Shown here: piece after piece, positions 22,200-33,000 of the stretch
Position numbering within the stretch: position 1 is the stretch's first letter
Layout: every line of letters starts with the position of its first letter
Source of the DNA: JBEBGV01 sp040081265
GTDB lineage: Bacteria; Acidobacteriota; Vicinamibacteria; Vicinamibacterales; UBA2999
Direction of reading: 5' to 3'
Assembly: GCA_040081265.1 (NCBI GenBank)
Contig: JBEBGV010000047.1
Location: 1 to 37,263, forward strand
Length of the DNA stretch: 37,263 nt
Program-made: the position numbers and the translations under genes
The notes under the pieces: model-generated
Database searches by the model: none
What the model was told of the DNA's origin: nothing
What the model saw: the letters and a program-made list of their open reading frames with translations, nothing else

Positions 22200-22793
22200 A
22201 TGGCCAATCAATGGATGGACGACCTGACGGTCAGCCAGGAAACTTCCTTGTCCCTTCTCGGACGTGCGCAGGGAGGCGACGGCGTGGCTATGGAAGCGCT
22301 CATGGGCCGCTACCTGACGCGCCTCCAGCGCTGGGCACACGGTCGCCTGCCGGCCCGGGCACGCACGCTGCTCGACACCGACGATCTCGTTCAGGACACC
22401 CTCCTGGGCACACTTCGCAATCTCGGCCACTTTCAGCCCAGACACGATGGCGCCTTGCTCGCCTACCTGCGAGAAGCCGTCTCGAACCGCGTCCGCAACG
22501 AGCTGCGCCGGCGGGTTCCGGCGACCGACGGTGAAAGTGTTCTGGACGCCCTGCCATCTGATCAGCCATCCCCGCTCGACGCCGTCGTCAGCCGACGCTC
22601 GCTCGAGCGCTACGAACAGGCGCTCGCGCAACTCGACGACACCGAACGCGCTGCGATCATCGCGCGCTTCGAGATGGGCTATTCCTACGACGCGCTCGCA
22701 CGCGCCCTCGAACGCCCGACACCGGACGCGGCGCGCAAGGTCACAGAGCGGGCGTTGCGTCGACTGGTCGCACTGATGCGTCCCGATGAGTGA
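22200..22793 (+). CDS. ECF-family RNA polymerase sigma factor
   Basis: A 197-aa sigma factor from ATG 22200; an in-frame ATG at 22170 would add ten residues that are not family-like. Region 2 is seen in LMGRYLTRLQRWAHGRLPARARTLLDTDDLVQDTLLGTLRNL and the helix after it. Region 4 is LDDTERAAIIARFEMGYSYDALARALERPTPDAARKVTERALRRL, a helix-turn-helix for the -35 element. It belongs to the ECF sigma factors found next to Ser/Thr kinases in Acidobacteria and Planctomycetes, where phosphorylation is thought to replace a classical anti-sigma factor. The stop overlaps the start of the kinase gene by 8 bp. No FecR-type anti-sigma gene is nearby. The divergent TonB receptor is a plausible target. Confidence 0.9.
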   Translation: MANQWMDDLTVSQETSLSLLGRAQGGDGVAMEALMGRYLTRLQRWAHGRLPARARTLLDTDDLVQDTLLGTLRNLGHFQPRHDGALLAYLREAVSNRVRNELRRRVPATDGESVLDALPSDQPSPLDAVVSRRSLERYEQALAQLDDTERAAIIARFEMGYSYDALARALERPTPDAARKVTERALRRLVALMRPDE

Positions 22794-24651
22794 CGACAGT
22801 TTCGACCGGGCGATTCAATCGCTGCTCGATGGGGACAGGCTTGCATCCGGCGTAGATTCCAGCGGTTCAGCACACCTTGACGACGACCCGTTGCGAGTGG
22901 TCGACGCCATCGCGCGTGTCCACCGCCTGATGCTGTTCGGCACCGAGGTTGTGGACGCTCGCGTCGGCCCGCGAACGTGGGGCCATCTCGAGGTGCGCGC
23001 TGAAATCGGTCGTGGGGCGAGCGGCACCGTGTATCGCGCCTGGGACACGCGTCTTGCCCGCGAAGTGGCGCTCAAGCTCTTCACCGCCGAGGCTCCACCC
23101 GCCGACGCCATCGACGAAGGTCGGCTGCTCGCACGCCTCAACCATCCACACATCGTTCGCGTGTTCGGCGCCGACACCCATGACAGCGTGTCCGGGATCT
23201 GGATGGAGCTGCTCGAGGGCGATACCCTGGACGACATCCTGGCGCGCGACGGCCCGTTCTCGCCCGAAGAGGCGCTGCTGACTGGCCTCGACCTCGCGCG
23301 CGCACTGAGCGCCGTACACGAGGCCGGACTGCTCCATCGAGACGTGAAGGCGCGAAACGTGCTGCGCGAGCGGGGCGGGCGCGTCGTGTTGATGGATCTC
23401 GGCGCGGGCCGTCTACTCGACCAGACGCCGGCGTTCGATGCGGAGGGCACTCCGATGTACATGGCGCCGGAGGTGCTGGCGGGCGGTCCGGCAACCGTGC
23501 GCAGCGACATCTACTGTCTCGGCGTGTTGTTGTATCGCCTGCTCACCCGGAACTATCCCGTCAGCGGTGCCCAACTCGACGACCTGCGCGCCGCGCACGC
23601 CGCCGGACTGCGAAGCGAACTGTCCCTCGCCTGCCCTGATGCGCATCCAGAGGCGGTGAGCGCTATCGAACGCTGCTGTCATCCTCGCGCGGAGGGGCGG
23701 CCAGGAAGTGCGGCCGAAGTCGAGAACCTCGTGCACGCCGCCCTGCAAAACACGCTCGACGCCTCGGGCGGCCTTCGTTCGCCGGCAGCGCGCTGGGTGG
23801 CCCGGTGGACACCTGTCGCCCTGACCACCGTGATCGTGCTCGTGGTCGTGTCGCTCGGTGTCTGGGCGGCGTGGAACACGACAACGGGGCGAACCACCCG
23901 ACGTCTGGTGGGACTTCCCGTCGGTCCGATGAGCCCGCTGTTCATGACCGTCAACGGGGGGATTGCCATCGTCGATGGCGGCCGGCTCTCGCTCGTGCCC
24001 TACAACCCGGGCACTGCCACGGTACTCGCCGTGTCGTCGGACCTTGGCGTCCAGACCATGACGGGTGTGCCCCCGTGGACACCGGGCGCTGGATTCACCC
24101 TCGATGGAACGCCGGCGCCCCCGATTTCATCTACCAGCGCGGGCCTTTGCTGTTTCTACGACGGAACCACTGACGGGCGTTTCAACTACGCCGTTCGGGC
24201 TGACACCACACTCCTGGCCCCCATCGGATCAAGGCCGCTGGCGCCCCCCGCGGTGTACCGGTTCGAGCGTGACTGGTCGAACCCGCAAACGCTTTTCCCA
24301 GTCTCGACGTCCGGATGGTATTCGGGCATTGCCTACTCGGCCGGTTCGGACACGTTCTGGATGGTCAGGCACGAATCCGGTGACTCGATCGTCGAGGAAT
24401 GGTCGCGAGATGGCACACGGCGCCCCGCATCGTTGACGCTGGCCGGGGCCTACCTGTCGGGAATCGCCGTCGATCCCCGGGACGGAACGCTGTGGGCCGC
24501 CAACCTGCAGTCAGCCGCGCCGACCATACGGCTCGAGAACATCGCCGCGGGGGGACGCCGTCTTGGTACGTTCGACGTCGAGCGACCCCTCGCCAATTTC
24601 CTCTCGATCGACGCGGCGGGTGTCGAGTTCGCATGGATGCCGTCTCAATGA
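22786..24651 (+). CDS. Membrane Ser/Thr protein kinase of the sigma-factor operon
   Basis: A 621-aa protein. An N-terminal leader of about 65 residues precedes a Hanks-type kinase domain (about 68-330): GRGASGTVYRA, VALKL (K97), HRDVKARNVL (D186) and a DLG in place of DFG (204-206), then GTPMYMAPEVLAGGPATVRSDIYCLGVLLYRLLT. Catalytic Lys and both Asp residues are present, so activity is likely. One membrane helix (about 343-363, VALTTVIVLVVVSLGVWAAW) leads to about 255 residues that look like a beta-propeller-type sensor outside the membrane. It overlaps the sigma gene by 8 bp and the next gene by 4 bp, so the three are co-translated. It probably modifies the sigma factor; this is inferred from context. 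Confidence 0.9.
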   Translation: MSDDSFDRAIQSLLDGDRLASGVDSSGSAHLDDDPLRVVDAIARVHRLMLFGTEVVDARVGPRTWGHLEVRAEIGRGASGTVYRAWDTRLAREVALKLFTAEAPPADAIDEGRLLARLNHPHIVRVFGADTHDSVSGIWMELLEGDTLDDILARDGPFSPEEALLTGLDLARALSAVHEAGLLHRDVKARNVLRERGGRVVLMDLGAGRLLDQTPAFDAEGTPMYMAPEVLAGGPATVRSDIYCLGVLLYRLLTRNYPVSGAQLDDLRAAHAAGLRSELSLACPDAHPEAVSAIERCCHPRAEGRPGSAAEVENLVHAALQNTLDASGGLRSPAARWVARWTPVALTTVIVLVVVSLGVWAAWNTTTGRTTRRLVGLPVGPMSPLFMTVNGGIAIVDGGRLSLVPYNPGTATVLAVSSDLGVQTMTGVPPWTPGAGFTLDGTPAPPISSTSAGLCCFYDGTTDGRFNYAVRADTTLLAPIGSRPLAPPAVYRFERDWSNPQTLFPVSTSGWYSGIAYSAGSDTFWMVRHESGDSIVEEWSRDGTRRPASLTLAGAYLSGIAVDPRDGTLWAANLQSAAPTIRLENIAAGGRRLGTFDVERPLANFLSIDAAGVEFAWMPSQ

Positions 24652-26183
24652 TTCCGGCAGCAGCGGCGAAGGAAGGCGACGTCACTCTTGAACACTGGAT
24701 CGCGATGCACGGACCGATCAGTCCGTCTCTCGCCCTGGTCATCGCCCTCGACATCAGCGTGCGTGCGAGTCGGCAGTCCGACACCGACCTCGCCAGCAGT
24801 ATCGACTCGCTCTCGATTGAATCGCTGACTCGAAGCACAGGAGGGGCATGGACCTGGAATCCCAGGCGCATCGAGGCACGCGCACACACAATCAGTGAAT
24901 CTGACGTCGTCGAGCGACTGGGCACACTGCTCTTTCACGCCCTCAGCGGACGACCGCCGTCATACCCTCTGGGAGGGGAGCAGACGCTGCGCAACGAGCT
25001 GCGGCGGGCACGTCCGGACCTTCCCGGGCCCGTGACCACACTGACGGTTGAATCTGTACGCGCTCGTCACACACGGCTCTCACTGAGCGCGTTGGAGCGA
25101 GATGCGCGCCGCGCGCTCGGGATCACCCACCGTGCCAGTCAGCGTCACCCTTCCCGGAGGCTGATGATGTACGGTGCGGCGGCAGTGATCGTCGCCAGCG
25201 GGATCGCCCTCTGGACGGGATTGGTCCCGTCGAGGATGAGGCCGCCAGACAGCACACTGCTGACGACGCTCGAGCAGGTGACGCTCGACGTCTCGAACGA
25301 AGCCGCGCAGTCGTTCGCGTTCATGGACGAGCATACGGCGGCCATCCAGCTGTATCAGCAGGTCGCCCGCCTGTGGGGAACCCTCGTGGCAGCACAGGAT
25401 CCCCGCGCGCTCTGGAATGTGGCCTACGAGGCATGGGTTCGAACGCTGGCCGCTGATCGCCTGACCACCGAACAGCTTCTGGAGAACCTGCCCACCTCGC
25501 TGGCCGCCCTGCTCGGGGAGCGTCATCCTTACACGCGGGCGGCACGGCTTGGGCTTGCCGCAACGCTCGAGGCTCGAGGGGCAACCCAGGCGGCCGCTAC
25601 CCTCAGGGCAGCGGCCGACCGGAGCACCTACTCATTGTTTGAACCCACTGGCGCACCACCCGGCGACCTCGACTCTCGCCCGGTCCCACCGGCGCTGCTG
25701 GCGCACCTGGCGCCGAACGACCCGGCGGGGGAAGGCTTTCGAACGGCACCAGGCGGCGGTTTCTTCGCCCCGTTGATGAGCGCGCAGCGGTGGATCGCGT
25801 CCCGCGATGGATGGCGCGTCCATGTGGTCGCTACGGGACCGTGCGGAGTGACGCTGACGGCAGCTACCGAACCTCGGGTCGTGGCCCTCAACCTTTCTCG
25901 CGGCGCGAATGGTGTGTGGCAGGCGCAGGTAGCGGGCAGCCATAAGGCGCTCAGGCTGACCGGCGCCCCGTCCGACTCAGTCCGTGTTTCCCTCGCCGGT
26001 CAGGGCACCGACCTTCAAATGACGATGGGTGAACAGGTGACGGGCGGCTCCGTTGACCCGACCGACGCCCCCCCCAGTCCCCCGTACGGACTTGCCTTCA
26101 GCGGGGACGTTGACGGGCGTGGCTGCAGCCTGGTGTGGCTGGAGATTCCGTATCCCGAGCCAATGACCTTCCTCAAGCGCTAG
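24648..26183 (+). CDS. Kinase-remnant membrane protein of the sigma-factor operon
   Basis: A 511-aa protein starting at the ATG of an ATGA overlap with the kinase gene (ATG 24633 is an alternative). The N-terminal 150 residues look like pieces of a kinase C-lobe: TLEHWIAMHGPISPSLALVIALDI resembles the helix-E region of Ser/Thr kinases, and SDVVERLGTLLFHALSGRPP resembles the DVYALGVLLYELLTGRPP helix. The HRD loop, DFG and the ATP-binding lobe are missing, so it is probably a pseudokinase-like scaffold. One membrane helix lies near 173-192 (MMYGAAAVIVASGIALW). A helical stretch at about 200-330 could be TPR-like, and the last 150 residues are not recognised. It may modulate the adjacent kinase. 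The kinase relationship is by eye only. Confidence 0.6.
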   Translation: MIPAAAAKEGDVTLEHWIAMHGPISPSLALVIALDISVRASRQSDTDLASSIDSLSIESLTRSTGGAWTWNPRRIEARAHTISESDVVERLGTLLFHALSGRPPSYPLGGEQTLRNELRRARPDLPGPVTTLTVESVRARHTRLSLSALERDARRALGITHRASQRHPSRRLMMYGAAAVIVASGIALWTGLVPSRMRPPDSTLLTTLEQVTLDVSNEAAQSFAFMDEHTAAIQLYQQVARLWGTLVAAQDPRALWNVAYEAWVRTLAADRLTTEQLLENLPTSLAALLGERHPYTRAARLGLAATLEARGATQAAATLRAAADRSTYSLFEPTGAPPGDLDSRPVPPALLAHLAPNDPAGEGFRTAPGGGFFAPLMSAQRWIASRDGWRVHVVATGPCGVTLTAATEPRVVALNLSRGANGVWQAQVAGSHKALRLTGAPSDSVRVSLAGQGTDLQMTMGEQVTGGSVDPTDAPPSPPYGLAFSGDVDGRGCSLVWLEIPYPEPMTFLKR

Positions 26184-26372
26184 TTCGCCCCGCCCCGCAC
26201 CGCCCCTGTTTGTCCGGTTTTCTCAGGATGCGTGTTGATCCTTGCAAGAGGCAGCAGAAGTCGCTGTGCGTGGCGACCTCAGTCTGCGCGTAACCGCTCT
26301 GACTGGCGTCGCGTCGCCCGGGGCATTGTGTGTTTCACAAATAACTGATGCTTCCGAGCCTGAGCGTCCACC

Positions 26373-26747
26373 GTGTCTTTGTCTGAACGCGATCGCGACT
26401 TAGTCGAGACCTGGTCTCGGAGCCGGACGCTCCCGAGCAGGCTCGTCCAACGCAGTCGCATTGTGCTGCTGCTGGCTGATGGCCGACGAGTGGCGGATGT
26501 GGCCAGTCAGCTCGGTGTTTCGGCGACCACCGTACGGCTGTGGCGACAGCGGTTCGAAAAGCAGGGTGCCGCGGGGCTGTTGAATGACGCGCCTGGGCGC
26601 GGACGCAAGCCGGCGCTTGATGCCATGGCTCGCGAGGCGTTGCGGAAAGGACAGCGGGACGGGGACTCGATGAGTGTCCGCGCACGCGCACGCGAACTCG
26701 GTGTCAGCGCGGCAACGGTGAGCCGCTGGAAGCGCCGCGGGAATTAA
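26373..26747 (+). CDS. Stand-alone helix-turn-helix protein, IS630-transposase N-terminal type
   Basis: A 124-aa protein from GTG 26373 with two helix-turn-helix units: DVASQLGVSATTVRLWRQRF and ARELGVSAATVSRWKRR. The joining segment GAAGLLNDAPGRGRKP is the signature of IS630/Tc1-type transposase N-termini. The DDE catalytic domain that should follow is absent: the frame ends right after the second HTH, and the next 290 bp show no continuation. It is either a decayed insertion-sequence remnant or a domesticated DNA-binding protein; an intact frame with a natural end favours the latter slightly. No terminal inverted repeats were seen around it. Confidence 0.75.
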   Translation: MSLSERDRDLVETWSRSRTLPSRLVQRSRIVLLLADGRRVADVASQLGVSATTVRLWRQRFEKQGAAGLLNDAPGRGRKPALDAMAREALRKGQRDGDSMSVRARARELGVSAATVSRWKRRGN

Positions 26748-27038
26748 GGCAGGCAATTCTGGAACACAACCACGGCTGAGCTGGTCATGGTCTTGCTAGG
26801 TCGATGCGCGGTGCGCTTTTGACGAGGCTGTTGCTTGATCACGGTGTGAGTTTCGACTACGGTTCAGCCTCCTCAGAGTCCAGTTCATCACAGTCTGCGT
26901 GTCGTGCACGACGGCTGACCCTCACATGGTCAACCCAGGTTCCGAGCGATCCCTTGGTGGTGTTTTCCGTTCCTGAATTCTTCGGTCGCGATCAAAGTCG
27001 CGGCGAAGCAGTAAGCGTCTGTGCAGTGAGGGGGAGTC
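26748..27038. other. Gene-poor stretch before the giant surface-protein gene
   Basis: About 290 bp with no credible coding frame, lower GC than the flanks and no visible repeats or transposase remainder. It ends in a purine-rich run (GTGAGGGGGAG, 27026-27036) that can serve as ribosome-binding site for the GTG at 27039. A promoter for the two surface-protein genes would be expected here, but I cannot pick one with confidence. Confidence 0.5.
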
Positions 27039-30000
27039 GTGGTCCCAAGGCCGTTCACTCGAGCCGTCAGTCATCCGGTCTGTGTCGTCGCAGCGCTCAG
27101 CGCGCTGTTCCTCTTCGGAGGCGCGGTCCCCGCGAGCGCGCAATTCGACTTCGGAACCCGGTCCGTCGGTCAGGTCGAGATCCCGCTTGAGGCGGGGGTC
27201 ACCTGGGCCCCGGACCCGGGGTCGCCGGGACCGATACCACCAGGACTGTCGGTTCGTGAGGCGGCACCGTTCTTTTCACCAGGCGTCACCCAGGGACTGA
27301 TCGGCATCGCCACGGCTCCGGGCACCTACAATTTCAACCTGCTGCGCGCCGGCGTGGTGTTTCCCGCCACGATGAAGGTGGTGGCACTGGGCCAGGGAGA
27401 CTACTGGACGCTCCCGGACGCATTCCTCACGCAGAGCTACTCGCATCAGCTCACAGTCCACGGCAACGCCGGCGCGGTGACGTGGACTTCGCCCACTGGG
27501 CTGCCAGCCGGTCTCTCGCTCAATTCATCGGGTTTGATTTCAGGTACTCCGACAGCGTCCGGGTTCTTCCAGATCAACTTCACGTTGAACGACGGGACCA
27601 GTTCCGTCGGTGGGTCGGTGAACCTCGCGGTCTACCGCGTGCGCTTCACGACCCCGGATCCCCTGCCGAACGCCACACAGAACGTGGCCTACAACGCCAC
27701 GATCGCGGCCACCGGCGGCACCGGTGCGATCACGTTTGCCGCGTCGATGCCGAGCGGGCTGACCCTCGATACGGCTGGAAACATTACCGGGACGCCGACA
27801 AGCGTCGGTCCCCAGACATTTGACGTGACCGCCACTGACGGCGCATCGAGCTCGTACACCAAGCGGTTCACCATCACCATCGTCGGCGTTCCGCCGCGCC
27901 TGCCGCGCATCGTGCCGTACGGTGGCGACTTCGACGGCGACTGCGCGCTCGGGATTCCGTGCGCGAAAGGCCTCAACGTCAGCAGTGGCGGTCGAGGGCC
28001 ATTCACCTGGTCGGCCAGCGGACTGCCGCCCGGTATGACGCTGAAGTTCCCGCCGACGCCGACGCAGTGGTGGGTGGCCGCGACCCAGGCGACCATCACT
28101 GGTTCGCCAACGGCGCTCGGCACATTCCCGGTCCAACTGACGGTCACCGATGCCGACGGCGCCACGGCCACCAACACCTTCAACCTGAAGGTGTCCGCGA
28201 TCAGCCTGTGGACCAACATGACCAACGGCAACGTCGGTCAACCGTACAACTTCCAGTTGCGCGTGATTGGCGGACGGCTGCCCTACACCGCGTCGATCCT
28301 GAGCGGGCGCCTGCCCGACGGGATGACCCTCAACCCGACCACCCTGGTGGTGTCAGGCACTCCGACCGAGACCAGCTTCGCTTCCCAGTTCCGAGTACTG
28401 TTTCGATTCACCGATGTTGATGGCGTCACCTACGACAGTCGCCAATATTTCACGATCGGCAGCCTGACAACGACGGTCAGAATCACCACAGGCGACGACC
28501 TCGGGTTCTTCACGGAGAATGCGTCACTCTCGAGGACGCTGAGCGCGTGCTGCGTGCCCTCCTATGCGTGGTCGCAGGTGGGAGGAACGCTGCCCTCGGG
28601 CGTCACGTTCTCGTCGGGTGGCGTGTTGAGCGGAACGCCGGCCGTTGGCTCGGCGGGCACCTACACGCCACGCTTCCGTGTTGCGGACGGCACCAACCCC
28701 GCCAACTTCGCCGAACACATCTTCACCCTCGTCGTAACGCCGGTGTCGTTCACCTCCGCGTCCACACTTCCAACCGGCAATGTCGGTACGCTCTACACCA
28801 CGACGCTGACCGCTTCAGGGGGCAGTGGATTTACCTACACGCTGGAGCCGGCGCAGGTGCTGCCGCTGGGGCTGTCCCTCTCGGCCGGCGGTGTGATCTC
28901 CGGAACACCGACTGGACCCGGGCAGGCGATTTTCAACGTGCGGGCGACCAACTCCAGTGGTTTCGCCACGGTACGGAGTCACACGATTGCGATCTACCCC
29001 GCTGGCATAAATCCGCCGCTCGAGTTCTCGTTCGGCCCTGACCTGGGAATCCGCGCCATCGGCGGACGCAACTTCGGACTGTCGGCCGCGACGGGAGGTA
29101 CGCCGCCCTACACCTTCTCGCTTACGCCGCTGGTGAGTCAGGTCCCCGGCATGCGTGCACAGAACGCACCCTTGCCCACCAACATTGCTGCCTCGCCTGG
29201 TGGCTACTTCGGGGTGTTGGCCACACCCGGGCTCTTCAACGGATCGGTGCGCGTCACAGACGGACTCGGTAATACGTTCGACCGGCCGGTGTTCGTCAAC
29301 GTTGTTCCACAGCACATCCTGTCGAACAACACGTGGCCGAGGGCACAGATCGGTGTGCCTTACTCGTTCCAGTTGACGGCGTACGGCGCGCTCGCCTACG
29401 GCTGGTCGGCAACGGGCCTGCCCAATGGCCTGACTGTGAACGCGTCCGGCCTGATCTCGGGCACGCCGTCGCAGTCGGGATCGTTCTCCCCGACGATCAC
29501 TCTCACAGACCTGTCCGCGCCGCTCTTACCGACGGGCATCGGGTTCACCCTGAACGTCAACGCGTTTGCCATCACCAACGGTGGCGTGCTGCCCAACGGA
29601 GTCGTCGGCATCGCTTACAGCCAGACGCTGCTCGCGCCCGGATGCGGGGCGGGCTGTACGTTCACGAGCACGGCGCTCCCCGCGGGGCTCAGTCTCAACT
29701 CATCGACTGGTGCAATTACCGGCACGCCCACCGCGACGTCGACGTCGACGCCCACGATTACTGCAACCGGGGCCAACGGCACGGTTGCGAAAGTCTTCTC
29801 CCTAACCGTCGTCACCAACCCGGCGCAGGCGTTGTTCATTCCCGCGACGACCTTCGCCGACGTCACCGTCGGCAACAACGGTTCGATTCGCCTGATCGCC
29901 CAGGGCGGAACGGCTCCGTACACCTGGACGCTCGAATCAGGCACGTTGCCAGCGGGCATCAGCATCGCCGGTCCCGGCGAAACTCTCGGAGGCACCCTCG

Positions 30001-33000
30001 CGCCCGGCTATGCCTACCTGGCAGGACGCGCCATGGAGGTCGGCGTTTCCAATTTCACACTCAGGGTGACCGATAACCTCGGCGCAACGGCCTTGCTGCC
30101 GGTGACGTGGCGAATCTCGGCGCTCTCGAACCAGTACGGGACGCTGCCGCTTTCTGGGACGACGCTGATTTACAACACCGCATACAGCCAGGCGCTGTTT
30201 GTGACGGGCGGAACAGAGCCTTACACCTGGGCTGCGACGGGCCTCCCGCCCGGGCTCGCCCTGAATCCCTCCACCGGAGTGGTCAGCGGAATTCCGGCAG
30301 CCACCGGGTCGTTCACCGCCTCAGTGACGATCACCGATGCAGCGTCGAACGTGTTGACGACGAACGTCTCGTTCACGGTCGCTGGCACGGCAGGCCCTAC
30401 GACGCTGTCGTTCAGCTCGGGTCCGACGCTCGGGCCCTTCCAGCAGGGGCTTGCCTCGAGCACGAACGTGAACCCAACAGGGGGTACTAGCGCCGCAGGG
30501 GTCACGATTACGGCGCTCACGCCTCTGCCACCTGGCTTCGCGCTCGTTCCAACAACAGGGGCGGTGGGCAACAAAGCCATCGCGGGCATCGCGGCGGTGC
30601 CTGGGACCTACCAGTTCACCCTGATGGCCGTCGACGGCGCCGGCAACATTGGCGTTCGGATCTACACGATGACGGTCCTGTCCTATTCCTTGTTGACCAA
30701 CTCAGGCACGTTACCTGATGGCTCGCTGGGCGTCGCCTACTCGTACGCATTGCAGACGGTGGCCGGCAGCCCCGCAACGTGGAGCCTGGCGCCGGGATCA
30801 ATTCTGCCTGCGGGCATCACGCTGTCGCCAGCCGGGCTCTTGAGTGGCACGCCAACGGCCACCGGTACGTTCAACTTCTCACTGACGTCGGTCGCCGATG
30901 GCGGCGTCCGTACGGCGGCGACCTCGCTGCGCATATCAGGGATGTCGATCTCCGATGCGCCGGTCCTGCCGCCGGCAATCGTGGGCATGCCCTACAGCTA
31001 TACCTTCAGCGCCACCGGAGGCGGCGCGTCCAAGGTCTGGACGACCACAGGACTTCCTTTTGGCGGGTTGTCCACTTCCGGACAGTTGACCGGGACTCCT
31101 TTTGAAGATTCGGCGGGCACGACTGCCTCTCTGGTGGTCACGGTCAACGACGGTGGCGTCGCGCTGACGCGCCGTTTCAGCCTCCCGATTCAGTATCCGA
31201 TTGCCCAGGTGCTCGACGTCAGCATGACGAACACCATCCTGCCTGAGGTCGCGCAGGGACAGGTGCTGAACTTCACGTTGAGTGCGTCGGGCGGTGTCGC
31301 GCCGTATGTCTGGAGCGTCGCACCGGGATCGTCGCTCCCGCCCGGAATGGCGCTCTACACCGGCGCCATCCTCTCACCGGCTTCGTTCGCGCCGGGGACC
31401 ACGGTCCTTGCCGGGTCACCGACGACGGCCGGGCCCTACTCCTTCGACCTCATCGTGACCGACGCCGCCGGCACCGCTGTGCGGCGCACGTTTACGTGGA
31501 AGGTGTCGTCAATCGGGCTCACCAGCCTCACGATCCCCAATGCCACGGTAACTGCGATACCTACGCCGTATTCGCTGCAATTCACCGGCGTGGGCGGCAC
31601 TGGCCCGTACACCACGACGATCACCCCGACCAGCGCGACGCAGGACATGCTGCCGCCGGGGATGACCCTGTCGTCGGGCGGGCTGCTCTCCGGAGCACCC
31701 ACGAGCACGGGTATTTACCGGTTCGTCATGACGCTACAGGACGCAGTGGGCGCGACGCTGACGAGAACCTTCGTGCTCAACGTCGTCAACTCGGCCGGCC
31801 ACTTGATCAGCAACACGAATACCATCGGCCGACTCGGGCAGAGCCCGAACCTGACCCTGACGGCTGGCTTTCCGACAGGGGGCGGGTCAACCTACGACTG
31901 GTCGGTTGTCGGCGGCGCGCTGCCGCCAGGCATCGTGCTCGTATCTGACCCCGACCTCGTCGGCGACAACACCACGATGCTGGGCGGCCAACCAACCACG
32001 GTCGGCACGTTCACTTATACGCTCCGCGCGACGGACAAGTCGAACGCCGCGAACTTCGCCGACCATTTCTTCACCATGCGCGTGATCTCGCTCGAGATCC
32101 CCGTCATCCACAATCGGGTTGGGCCGATTGGCGCGATTCCTGGAGGACAGGTGGGCGTGCCGTACACCACCACCATCCGGACCGTCGGTGGCACAGGACC
32201 CTATTCGGTGGCTCCGGGTGCCGCGAACCTGACGGCACCGGGCTTTGCCATCAGCAGCGCCGGCATCATCACCGGCACGCCTGTCTCGAGTGGCAGGCTG
32301 CCGGTGCCGGGAACATTCTCTGATTCCGCAGGCAGTTCAGTCGCTAACACGCCGACCGTCGTCGTGCCGCCGGCCGGTACGCCGATACCACTGCTGCCCA
32401 CTCCGAGCAACGTCGTCGGCGCGGAGGATCCAGTCGAGCCTTCGGTGGGAACGCCGTTCCTGTTCCTCCTCGATTCGATGGTCAGCGGCGGCGTTGCGCC
32501 ATTGACGTGGTCGGTTTCAGCAGGCAGCCTGCCGCCAGGCCTCGCGTTGTTCCCGGGCGGAAACGGCGTGCCGGCGTTCGTTGCCGGCATCCCGACCACA
32601 CCTGGTGAATTCGACGAGTTCGAGTTCACAGTCACCGACGCCTCGGGCCAGACGCTGGTCTTCCCCAGTGGAGCGTTCGTCTCACCGATGGGCTTCTCGG
32701 CATCGTCGATTCCCCCAGCGACGGTCGGGACGCCGTACTCGGTGGCGCTCGGTCCGTATGGCGGGACGCTGCCGTACACCATCTCGCCGCATCCGTTGTA
32801 CGACCTGCCGGTCGGCATGACCCTCAACTCAGCGGGCGTGCTCTCCGGCACGCCGCTCACCACGGGTATCTACTACGTCACCGCCGTCTTCTTCGACGGT
32901 GCGGGCAACGGCTTCGCGAAGATGTATCGCCTCAATGTCGACAACGCCGCTGGTGAAGCGCCCGCGGTGACCTTCGCCAACCCGATCCAGATCTCGTACA

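Noticed and set aside
26184..26747. Complete insertion sequence around the HTH gene
   Set aside because: No terminal inverted repeats, target duplication or catalytic DDE domain could be found.
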